From NCBI RefSeq assembly GCF_024298965.1, contig NZ_CP085193.1, positions 2,232,001 to 2,296,000 of the forward strand: a stretch of 64,000 nucleotides of DNA, in the 5' to 3' direction. Below are positions 56,922 to 64,000 of this stretch, piece after piece. The notes beneath the pieces are model-generated. The model saw only the letters and a program-made list of their open reading frames with translations, did not search any database and was not told the DNA's origin. This DNA is from Streptomyces rapamycinicus NRRL 5491. Lineage in GTDB: Bacteria; Actinomycetota; Actinomycetes; Streptomycetales; Streptomycetaceae. The translations under genes were made by a program, and so were the position numbers. How positions within the stretch are numbered: position 1 is the first letter of the stretch; each line of letters starts with the position of its first letter.

Positions 56922-58040
56922 GTGCCCAGAGCGCTCGTCACCGGGATCGCCGCAACCGCCGTCGCCACCGTCCTGCTCACGGGCTCCGGAGTCGTGAGCG
57001 CCACGGCCACCGCGCCACGCGAACCGCATGCCACCGATGTCCATCGGGTCCGCATCCAGGACGACTTCGACTCGCTCGGCCCCGAGGTCCGGGCGCTGAA
57101 ACTCGATTCAGGCCGCACCGCCCACTACATCGACGACGGCCCCCGGGACGGAAAGGCGGTGCTCTACATCGGCGGCACCGGCACCAGCGCGCGGGTGGCC
57201 CATATGACGGACTTCCTGCGCAGCACCCGGGAGTCCCTCGGGCTGCGGCTGATATCGGTCGAGCGCAACGGCTTCGGGGACACCGAGTTCGACAAGAGCC
57301 TGGGGGAGGCGGACTTCGCGAAGGACGCGCTCCAGGTGCTGGACCGCGTCGGAGTGCGCAAGGTGAGTGTGATCGCCATCTCGGGCGGCGGTCCGTACGC
57401 CGCCGAGCTGGCGTCCCTTGCCCCGGACCGCGTGCAGTCACTGCACCTGGCCGCCGCCCTGCCGCCGTACGGCGCCCAGCCTTCGTACTGCTCGATGTCC
57501 GACGAGGAGCTGGGCAAGTCCCTGGAGAAGCAGATCGCCGACCCCCGGGTCTGGTGGGCGCTCCCGGACGACAGCCCGACCAAGCGCATCCCCGGCTTCG
57601 CCGACACCGCCTTCGAGGACGGCGCCCGCACCTACAACCAGCGCGGCCAGAAGGCGGACCCCGCGCCTCAGGTGCATGAGCAGAAGCTCTACTGCCAACG
57701 GCCCGGCCCCGATCTGTCGAAGCTGACGGCCCCCGTCACCATCTACAGCGGGAAGAAGGACACGACCGTGCCGCCCAGCACGATCGACACCTGGAAGGAG
57801 CATCTGCCCGGCAAGCCGGCCGTGCGCAGCTACGCCGACACGGGACACGATGTGCAGTACCGCCACTGGGACCAGATCCTCGTCGACCTCGCCGGGCACA
57901 CGGACCGCACGGTCATCTGCTACCGGGGCCACAGCACGATGCCACCCGCCCGGATCGCCGACCCGCTGGTCGAGAAGGGCCGGGCCACGCTCGGGAGCTG
58001 CGCGTGGCAGAAGTCCGGTGGGGACGGCCCGGTCGGCTGA
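56922..58040 (+). CDS. secreted alpha/beta hydrolase
   Basis: A 372-residue protein; GTG at 56922 after CAGGAGA. The N-terminus has a signal peptide (ALVTGIAATAVATVLLTGSG, with VSATA before a likely cleavage site near residue 30), so it acts outside the cell. Hydrolase features: KAVLYIGGTGTSAR (oxyanion loop); nucleophile region VIAISGGGPYAAELA (a degenerate GxSxG with Ile at the first position); acid in YSGKKDTTVPP; and catalytic His in YADTGHDVQYRHW. It is divergent from the SARP gene. Substrate unknown. Confidence 0.87.
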   Translation: MPRALVTGIAATAVATVLLTGSGVVSATATAPREPHATDVHRVRIQDDFDSLGPEVRALKLDSGRTAHYIDDGPRDGKAVLYIGGTGTSARVAHMTDFLRSTRESLGLRLISVERNGFGDTEFDKSLGEADFAKDALQVLDRVGVRKVSVIAISGGGPYAAELASLAPDRVQSLHLAAALPPYGAQPSYCSMSDEELGKSLEKQIADPRVWWALPDDSPTKRIPGFADTAFEDGARTYNQRGQKADPAPQVHEQKLYCQRPGPDLSKLTAPVTIYSGKKDTTVPPSTIDTWKEHLPGKPAVRSYADTGHDVQYRHWDQILVDLAGHTDRTVICYRGHSTMPPARIADPLVEKGRATLGSCAWQKSGGDGPVG

Positions 58041-58058
58041 GCCGAGACCCGTCGCCCG

Positions 58059-58688
58059 TCACCCCTCCGACGGCCGCCGCGCCCAGAACAGGGCGTGGCC
58101 GCCGTCGCCCTCGGGGACGAACTCCTCCTCCTGGACGGTCAGCCCGGCCCGGGTGAGCCAGTCCCGGTAGGTGGCGGCGTCGGCGTGGCTCCACCACATC
58201 GTGGCGCCACCGCCGAGCCAGTCGTCATCGGTGCCGGTCCAGGCGCTGTGTCCGGTGGTGCCCAGGAACCAGCCGCCCGGGCGGAGCCAGTTGGCGATCC
58301 TGGCGAGGAGGGGAGGTTGTTCGTCCAGGGGGATGTGGATCAGGGCGTAGAGGGAGATTACGGCGTCGAAGGAGGCGGCCGGGAACTCCACGGCCGTGGC
58401 ATCGGCCTGGCGGAACTCGGCCTCCGGCACCAGCTCCCGCGCCCGGCTGATCTGCACCCCGCTGATGTCGACGCCGGTCACCCGGTGTCCCGCGGAGGCC
58501 AGTGCGCGGGCGACCGGTACGCCATGGCCGCACCCCAGGTCCAGCACGGTGGCGGTGGCCGGGATGCGCTTCTGGAGGGCGTCGAGCCAGGGCCGGTACT
58601 TGGTCTCGGTGGCGTAGGACTGCTCGTAGTGGCGGGAGAGCGCGTCGTATCCGCGCCTGACCACGTCCTTGGGATCGTCAATGTCCAC
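58059..58688 (-). CDS. class I SAM-dependent methyltransferase
   Basis: A 209-residue small-molecule-type methyltransferase. Motif I TVLDLGCGHGVPVARALA; motif II area HRVTGVDISGVQISRAREL; post-motif QADATAVEFPAASFDAVISLY; and WLRPGGWFLGTTGHSAWTG. The GTG at 58688 (VDIDDPKDVVRRGYDALS) is chosen because family similarity starts there and the upstream extension to 58928 is low-complexity. The ribosome site is weak. It is convergent with the secreted hydrolase (18-bp gap). Substrate unknown. Confidence 0.85.
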   Translation of the reverse strand: MDIDDPKDVVRRGYDALSRHYEQSYATETKYRPWLDALQKRIPATATVLDLGCGHGVPVARALASAGHRVTGVDISGVQISRARELVPEAEFRQADATAVEFPAASFDAVISLYALIHIPLDEQPPLLARIANWLRPGGWFLGTTGHSAWTGTDDDWLGGGATMWWSHADAATYRDWLTRAGLTVQEEEFVPEGDGGHALFWARRPSEG

Positions 58689-59159
58689 GGCGGAGCACGG
58701 TAGTTGGGGGCGGTTGCGTTCCGCGAACGGTTTTCGTGCGCCGGTGCGGAGCCGTTCGCGCCTTCGGCGCCTTTGAGCATGGGTCCGGGGGTGCCCTGGC
58801 CGGGCTCCGTCGCCGACCACCGGGCCGGTGGAGCGATGTCCGGTGGCGGCCCCCGCCGGCCCATGTTGAGGACCGGTCCGGACTGCGGCGGGGGTAGCCC
58901 TGGAAAGCGTTTGACAAATTAGTTGCACCAGATCAAGCGTTCTGAAGGGGGACCCGGGAGAGGCAGGATCGAATGCGACGTCGGGTCAGCCGGGGCCCTC
59001 TCCGGGCGGTCCAGCATCGCACTCGATGAGATCTTGCCCCACCGGCCCGGCGGACGGCGACGGTGCCGCGCCCCCACCCCCGCCGCCGCTGTGGTCTCCT
59101 CCGGGGGCGGCGGCTGGAGGACGGGGAAGAGACCACGACCGAGCAGAGTTAGTAGAACC
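58689..59159. other. 471-bp intergenic region before the flavoprotein gene
   Basis: No gene supported on either strand. A -35-like TTGACA at 58911-58916 sits in a short AT-rich stretch (58910-58945), but no convincing -10 follows at 16-18 bases. The rest is GC-rich with simple runs of GGC and CCC. Confidence 0.5.
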
Positions 59160-60266
59160 ATGAACAACAGCGTGGACGTCGTGGTCATCGGTGCCGGGCA
59201 GGCGGGGTTGTCCGGGGCCCATCACCTGAGCCGGGCCGGGTACGAGCCCGGTACCGGCTTCGTGGTGCTCGACCACGCGCCCGCGCCCGGCGGGGCGTGG
59301 CAGTTCCGGTGGCCGTCGCTGACGTACGGCAAGGTGCACGGGATGTACGACCTGCCCGGCATGCGGCTGACCAGCGACGACGCGGATCCCGAGCGGCCCT
59401 CGTCCGAGGTGATCCCCGCGTACTTCGCACGCTACGAGCGCGCCTTCGACCTGCGGGTGGTCCGGCCCGTGCACGTCGACGCCGTACGGGACGGGGACGA
59501 CGGCCGGCTGCTGGTCGAGACCTCGGCCGGGACCTGGGCCGCGCGGGCGCTGATCAACGCGACCGGGACCTGGGACCGGCCGTTCTGGCCCCGCTACCCC
59601 GGACAGGAGACCTTCCGGGGGCGGCAGCTGCACACCGCGCAGTACCCGGGGCCGGAGGCGTTCGCCGGGCAGCGGGTGATCGTCGTCGGGGGCGGGGCCT
59701 CCGGGGTGCAGCATCTGCTGGAGATCGCGGAGGTGGCGGCGGAGACCACCTGGGTGACCCGGCGCCCGCCGGTGTTCCGCGAGGGGCCGTTCGGCGAGGT
59801 GCGGGGGCGGGCGGCGGTGGCGCTGGTCGAGGAGCGGGTGCGGCGGGGACTGCCACCGCAGAGCGTGGTGTCCGTGACCGGGCTGCCCCTGACCGAGCCG
59901 ATGCTGCGGGCCCGGGAGAAGGGCATCCTGGACCGGCTGCCGATGTTCGAGCGGATCACCCCGGACGGGGTGGCCTGGGCGGATGGGCGTCATGTCGAGG
60001 CGGACACGATCCTCTGGGCCACCGGTTTCCGCGCCGCGATCGACCATCTCGCCCCGCTGCGGCTGCGTGAGCGGGGTGGCGGGATCGCCGTCGAGGGGAC
60101 CCGGGCGGTCCGTGATCCGCGGGTGCATCTGGTCGGCTACGGGCCGTCGGCCAGTACGGTCGGCGCCAACCGGGCGGGCCGTGCGGCCGTACACGAGATC
60201 CAGGCGCTGCTGGGAGCCCCTGACGACAGTCAGTGGTCACCGGAGAAGGCCGCCGTCGGGCGTTGA
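59160..60266 (+). CDS. FAD/NADP-dependent flavoprotein monooxygenase-like protein
   Basis: A 368-residue protein; ATG at 59160. The FAD-binding fingerprint VVVIGAGQAGLSGAHHL is at the N-terminus; PAPGGAWQFRWPSLTYGKVH resembles the flavin-monooxygenase region. A second NADPH-binding Rossmann motif is RVIVVGGGASGVQHLLEIAE (about 180). ADTILWATGFRAAIDHL is the ATG motif typical of this class. It may hydroxylate or oxidise small molecules, or act as a CzcO-like flavoprotein. It converges on the LacI gene, overlapping its 3' end by 30 bp. Confidence 0.88.
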   Translation: MNNSVDVVVIGAGQAGLSGAHHLSRAGYEPGTGFVVLDHAPAPGGAWQFRWPSLTYGKVHGMYDLPGMRLTSDDADPERPSSEVIPAYFARYERAFDLRVVRPVHVDAVRDGDDGRLLVETSAGTWAARALINATGTWDRPFWPRYPGQETFRGRQLHTAQYPGPEAFAGQRVIVVGGGASGVQHLLEIAEVAAETTWVTRRPPVFREGPFGEVRGRAAVALVEERVRRGLPPQSVVSVTGLPLTEPMLRAREKGILDRLPMFERITPDGVAWADGRHVEADTILWATGFRAAIDHLAPLRLRERGGGIAVEGTRAVRDPRVHLVGYGPSASTVGANRAGRAAVHEIQALLGAPDDSQWSPEKAAVGR

Positions 60267-61319
60267 CCGGGTGCGGGCCGGGCCGGTGCTCCCCCGGACC
60301 ACGAGGGTGGGGTCGAGGACGATGTCCCGGTCGGCGGTGCGCCCCTCGTCGAGCCGCTCGGCGGCCGCCCGGACGGCGACTTCGGCCGCCTCGGCGGCGT
60401 CCTGGCGCACGGAGGTGAGGTCGATGAAGGACAGCCGGGCGAGCTGGCTGTCGTCGTAGCCCACGACGGACACGTCATCGGGGACGCTGACGCCCGCGCG
60501 CAGGAGCGTGCCGAGCAGACCGTGCGCACAGCGGTCGTTCCCGGCGATGACGGCCGTGGGCAACTCGGGCCGCGCGAGCAGGTCCCGGGCCACCCGGGCG
60601 CCGGATTCCTCGGTGTAGTCGCCGGGGTGGACCCGGATGTGATCGGCGAGCCCGTGGTGGCGCATGGCGGCGCGGTATCCGCGTCGTCTCTCCTCGGCGC
60701 CGGGCATGCCACCGCCGTCTATGTGCGCGATGGCGCGGTGTCCTTGTGCGACGAGGTGGTCGACGGCTTGGCGCATCCCGTTCCGCTCGGCGGTCCGGAC
60801 GACGTCCGTACCGGCGGCTCGCGTCAGCGGGTTGATCTCCACGATGGAGGGGCGGCCGACGTCCGTGGCCAGGTGGTGCCGCTCGAACGTCGTGCCGATG
60901 GTGATGATGGCTTCACAGCGCAGTCCGAGCAGTTCGTCCATCGCCTGACGCTCGTCGCGGGTGTCGACCATGGCGTTGAGCACGAGGGTGTAGCCGTGCT
61001 TCCGGGCGGCGGGGTACAGGGCCTCGACGATGCCCACGTCGTGCGGCTGACGCATGGTGAACAGCACGCCCAACTGCCGACTGCGCGTACGGCGCAGAAG
61101 CTGGGCGGCGGTGTCGGGACGATAGCCCAGTTCCTCGGCCGCCTGGAACACGCGTCGGCGCGTATCGGGGCTCGCACCGGGCTGGTTGCGGAACACCAGT
61201 GACACCAGGGCCTGCGAGACACCGACGCGTGCGGCAATATCGGACATGGTGGGGCGCTTGGGACGCCCCACCGGGGTTCCCCGCCCGGCCGAGGGGCCGG
61301 TGCTCCCTGGATCCCCCAT
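60237..61319 (-). CDS. LacI-family transcriptional regulator
   Basis: A 360-residue repressor. The ATG at 61319 has GAGGAGGCAGGG upstream; longer starts up to 61382 are less likely. The HTH is at about 24-48 (TMSDIAARVGVSQALVSLVF), the hinge region RPDTAAQLLRRTRSRQLG, and the ligand domain to the end (ITIGTTFERHHLATDVG, DVSVVGYDDSQLARLSF, TSVRQDAAEAAEVAV). It is divergent from the sugar transporter gene. A 7-bp inverted repeat overlapping that promoter (61371-61393) is its likely operator, so it probably controls sugar uptake and itself. Confidence 0.93.
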   Translation of the reverse strand: MGDPGSTGPSAGRGTPVGRPKRPTMSDIAARVGVSQALVSLVFRNQPGASPDTRRRVFQAAEELGYRPDTAAQLLRRTRSRQLGVLFTMRQPHDVGIVEALYPAARKHGYTLVLNAMVDTRDERQAMDELLGLRCEAIITIGTTFERHHLATDVGRPSIVEINPLTRAAGTDVVRTAERNGMRQAVDHLVAQGHRAIAHIDGGGMPGAEERRRGYRAAMRHHGLADHIRVHPGDYTEESGARVARDLLARPELPTAVIAGNDRCAHGLLGTLLRAGVSVPDDVSVVGYDDSQLARLSFIDLTSVRQDAAEAAEVAVRAAAERLDEGRTADRDIVLDPTLVVRGSTGPARTRSTPDGGLLR

Positions 61320-61343
61320 CCCTGCCTCCTCGCGCTTCATGTC

Positions 61344-61393
61344 TTGACATGCGTCACACACCGCCCTCATAGTACGTGGCACTTGTACGTACT
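61344..61393 (+). promoter_or_regulatory. promoter and LacI-type operator of the sugar transporter
   Basis: TTGACA at 61344-61349 is followed after 18 bases by CATAGT. Overlapping the -10 is the inverted repeat AGTACGT (61371-61377) and ACGTACT (61387-61393), with a 9-base spacer. The layout, with the operator over the start region, is typical of repression by the divergent LacI protein. Confidence 0.65.
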
Positions 61394-61535
61394 AGTTGTA
61401 CTGACAAAAAGACAAAGGCTCTCCGCAGCCGCACGATCGTGGCTGGCTGGGCGGCCACTCACCCGGCATCGGGAAACAACCGGACCTGTCGGGGCGCCAC
61501 CACGACCTCCGCTGCCTCCACGAGGAGACACGACG

Positions 61536-62972
61536 ATGAACACCCGACTCAACTCAGAGGACTCGGGCATCACACATCAAGACCCCGAACTGCCCGTGGA
61601 CACCAAAGGTCCCCACACCCGACGGCTCGGCCTGGTCGCCGTCATCGTGACCTTCGGCGGGCTGCTGTTCGGCTATGACACCGGCGTCGTCAACGGCGCC
61701 CTCGATCCACTCACCGAGGACCTCGGGCTGACCGCGTTCACCGAGGGAATCGTCGTCAGCAACCTCATCTTCGGCGCCGCCTTCGGCGCCATGATCGGTG
61801 GAATGCTGTCCGACCGGCACGGCCGCCGCCACAACATCCTGCTGCTGTCCCTGGTGTTCATGCTCGGCACCCTGGGCTGCGTACTGTCGCCGAGCTGGCA
61901 GGTGCTCGCCCTCTTCCGCTTCATCCTCGGCCTCGCCGTGGGCGGCGCCTCGGCGACGGTTCCGGTGTATCTGGCCGAGATCGCCCCGGTCGAACGCCGC
62001 GGCTCCATCGTCACCCGCAACGAGGTGATGATCGTGACCGGCCAGTTCGCCGCGTTCGTCATCAACGCGGTCATCTTCAACCTCTGGGGCGAGACGGACG
62101 GCATCTGGCGGCTCATGCTCCTGGTTGCCCTCCTTCCGGCGATCGGGCTGTTCCTCGGCATGCTGCGGCTGCCGGAGAGCCCGCGCTGGCTGGTCTCCCA
62201 GGGCCGTGACGAGGAGGCGCTCGCGGTGCTGTCCCAGGTCCGCACCCCCGAACGGGCCCAGGCGGAGATGGCCGAGGTCCACCGGCTGGCCGAGGAGGAG
62301 CGGGTCGCCAAGACCGCGGGCCGGGTGGACCTCGGGGTGCGATGGGTGCGCCTGCTCATCGTGATCGGGGCCGGCCTCGGCATCTGCCAGCAGTTCACCG
62401 GCATCAACTCCGTGATGTACTACGGTACGCAGCTGCTCGGCGACGCCGGGTTCTCGGGCGACTCCGCCATCATCGCGAACACCCTCAACGGCGCCTTCAG
62501 CGTCATCGGCATCGCGGTGGGGGTGTCGGTCATCAACAAGATCAAGCGCCGCACCATGCTGCTCGGCGGGTTCGCCCTGACCACCACGTTCCACCTGCTC
62601 GTCGGGCTCTCCGCGCTGCTGATGCCCGAGGGCACCGCGAAGGCGTGGTTCATCCTCGTGTTCGTCGTGCTCTTCGTCTTCTCCATGCAGGCCACCATCG
62701 GCCCGCTGGTCTGGCTGATCCTCTCCGAGATGTTCCCACTGAAGATCCGCAGCCTGGCCATCGGTATCAGCATCTTCGTGCTGTGGTTCGCGAACGCCCT
62801 GGTCGCCCTCGGCTTCCCGCCCGTCGTGAAGGCCATGGGAATCTCGAACACCTTCTTCGCCTTCGCCGCCTTCGGTGTGCTGGCCATCGTCTTCATCGCG
62901 ACCTGTGTTCCCGAGACCAAGGGCCACTCGCTGGAAGAGCTGGAAGACGACTTCCGCGCCCGCTACTCCTGA
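61536..62972 (+). CDS. MFS sugar:proton symporter
   Basis: A 478-residue, twelve-helix sugar-porter-family protein; ATG at 61536 after GAGGAGA. Family motifs: GGLLFGYDTGVVNGALDPL in helix 1; GGMLSDRHGRRHNIL; RFILGLAVGGASATVPVY; LPESPRWLVSQGR after helix 6; QQFTGINSVMYYG in helix 7; and VPETKGHSLEELE at the C-terminus. It is related to actinobacterial sugar and inositol transporters. Exact sugar not readable. A universal-stress-type gene follows after 33 bp, probably in the same transcript; the LacI gene is divergent. Confidence 0.94.
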   Translation: MNTRLNSEDSGITHQDPELPVDTKGPHTRRLGLVAVIVTFGGLLFGYDTGVVNGALDPLTEDLGLTAFTEGIVVSNLIFGAAFGAMIGGMLSDRHGRRHNILLLSLVFMLGTLGCVLSPSWQVLALFRFILGLAVGGASATVPVYLAEIAPVERRGSIVTRNEVMIVTGQFAAFVINAVIFNLWGETDGIWRLMLLVALLPAIGLFLGMLRLPESPRWLVSQGRDEEALAVLSQVRTPERAQAEMAEVHRLAEEERVAKTAGRVDLGVRWVRLLIVIGAGLGICQQFTGINSVMYYGTQLLGDAGFSGDSAIIANTLNGAFSVIGIAVGVSVINKIKRRTMLLGGFALTTTFHLLVGLSALLMPEGTAKAWFILVFVVLFVFSMQATIGPLVWLILSEMFPLKIRSLAIGISIFVLWFANALVALGFPPVVKAMGISNTFFAFAAFGVLAIVFIATCVPETKGHSLEELEDDFRARYS

Positions 62973-63005
62973 CCCGCCCTGCCCCGAGAGAAGGGCCCAC
63001 CCACC

Positions 63006-63365
63006 ATGACCGTCATCACCGCCATCGCCGAGGGCCGCGAGGGAGACCACGCGCTGACCGCGGGAATCGCCGAGGCCCGGCTGCTCGGCACCGATCTGGT
63101 GCTGGTCAATCTGCGTCTGTCGGCGCTGGACCGCTCCGGGGTGCCCGAGGACCTGCGGACCACGGTCGTCGAGCGCAGCGGTCCCGGTGACCGCGACCCG
63201 GTCGACGCCGTACTGGACGAGATCGAGGCCCGGCCCGGCGTCGACCGGCTGGTCATCGGCCTCCGCCGGCGATCGCCGGTGGGCAAGGCGCTGCTGGGCA
63301 GTGTGAGCCAGCGGCTGCTGCTGGAGAGCCCCGTCCCCGTCGTCGCGGTCAAGCCCCCGGCCTGA
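63006..63365 (+). CDS. universal stress protein (UspA family)
   Basis: A 119-residue single-domain protein; ATG at 63006 after GAGAGAAGG. The ATP-binding-type loop G-x2-G-x9-G(S/T) appears as RRRSPVGKALLGSVSQRLLL, followed by the terminal SPVPVVAVKPPA. The start MTVITAIAEGREGDHAL fits the family. It is somewhat shorter than the usual roughly 140 residues. Downstream of the sugar transporter; role unknown. Confidence 0.88.
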   Translation: MTVITAIAEGREGDHALTAGIAEARLLGTDLVLVNLRLSALDRSGVPEDLRTTVVERSGPGDRDPVDAVLDEIEARPGVDRLVIGLRRRSPVGKALLGSVSQRLLLESPVPVVAVKPPA

Positions 63366-63425
63366 CCGTGGCCACGTAACCGGCCGACGCCTTCACCCGG
63401 GCCGCCCGGATCGGCGAACCCCCGG

Positions 63426-64000
63426 TCAGGCGCCCGGTCTGGACGCGAACGTCGAGTCCCGCACCACCAGCTCCGGCTGCAGCACGATCCGCCGGTGCTG
63501 GTGGGTGGCGGCCTCGTCGCCGGTCTCCTCGATCAGCAACTCGGCCGCCGTACGCCCCATCCGGAACGCGGGCTGGCGCACCGACGTCAGCGGCACCGCG
63601 GCCGCCGCCGCGAACTCGATGTCGTCGTAGCCCACCAGCGCCACCTCCCCCGGCACCGACACCCCGGCCGCGAAGAGGGCTTGCAGCACCCCCAGCGCCA
63701 GCAGGTCGTTGGCGCAGAACACCGCCGTCGGCCGGGGTGAGATCCCCAGCAGCCGGGCGCCCGCGTCGCGGCCCGAGGCCACGTCCAGCCGCTCGGCCTC
63801 GATGTGCACCATCGCCTCCTCCGGCAGCCCCTCCTCCGCGAACGCGCCCCGCAGTCCGGTGCGCCGGTCCTGGCACTGCGGGAGCAGCATCGGGCCGCTG
63901 ACGTAGACCGCGGAGCGGTGGCCCTGGGCGATGAGATGGCGCCCGGCCAGCGCGCCGCCCTCGATGTCGTCGACCGACACCGAGCAGCCGTCGGCGCTGG
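63426..64000 (-). CDS. LacI-family regulator (partial, cut by right edge)
   Basis: The C-terminal roughly 190 residues of a LacI/GalR sensor domain, reading in from the right edge. Visible: SVDDIEGGALAGRHLIAQGH, RPTAVFCANDLLALGVLQAL, VALVGYDDIEFAAAAAVPLTSVRQ and QPELVVRDSTFA. The N-terminal DNA-binding domain lies beyond position 64000. Convergent with the universal stress gene (60-bp gap). Confidence 0.92.
   Translation of the reverse strand, partial: SADGCSVSVDDIEGGALAGRHLIAQGHRSAVYVSGPMLLPQCQDRRTGLRGAFAEEGLPEEAMVHIEAERLDVASGRDAGARLLGISPRPTAVFCANDLLALGVLQALFAAGVSVPGEVALVGYDDIEFAAAAAVPLTSVRQPAFRMGRTAAELLIEETGDEAATHQHRRIVLQPELVVRDSTFASRPGA

Overview
The window is very GC-rich, with long overlapping reading frames, a characteristic actinobacterial intergenic repeat, and StrR, LmbU, SARP and LacI regulators. 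This points to a Streptomyces or close relative. No tRNA, rRNA or CRISPR array was seen.

Positions 1-41,506 form most of a non-ribosomal peptide gene cluster that continues past the left edge. Two giant NRPS genes read leftwards. NRPS1 is A-T-E, C-A-T, C-A-T-E. NRPS2 has C-A-T modules without epimerases inside the window and is broken by an apparent 1-base frameshift. An MbtH-like protein and an ABC exporter sit upstream in the same operon. A second leftward operon encodes HpgT, DpgA, DpgB, DpgC, a flavin halogenase and an alpha/beta hydrolase. Prephenate dehydrogenase and the divergent hmaS-hmo pair complete the 4-hydroxyphenylglycine (Hpg) supply. Together these make Hpg and 3,5-dihydroxyphenylglycine (Dpg) and probably chlorinate an aromatic residue. 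Binding-pocket residues read by eye suggest Tyr-like, Tyr-like, unassigned (D), unassigned, unassigned, Tyr-like, Hpg for the first seven modules. I cannot match this order to a known glycopeptide or lipodepsipeptide. Regulation is by a StrR-family activator (40,541-41,506). Three near-perfect StrR-type boxes (GTCCAA-N17-TTGGAC) lie at 26,254, 35,356 and 39,082. A VanRS-like two-component pair is also inside the cluster.

Positions 39,100-40,522 hold gene relics: a truncated LacI regulator and a broken permease. A LmbU-family regulator and a small zinc-ribbon protein follow at 42,037-43,149.

Positions 43,139-52,089 are a small catabolic island: LLM-type oxidoreductase, MHS transporter, IS110-family insertion, TetR regulator, the 2-oxopentenoate hydratase / acylating acetaldehyde dehydrogenase / aldolase operon, and an alpha/beta hydrolase. 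Two almost identical promoter-operator elements suggest one TetR regulon that the insertion sequence has partly split.

Positions 52,103-64,000 are mixed accessory and chromosomal genes: a PRMT-like methyltransferase, a large AfsR/SARP regulator, a secreted hydrolase, a SAM methyltransferase, a flavin monooxygenase-like protein, a LacI-controlled sugar transporter with a universal stress protein, and a LacI gene cut by the right edge.
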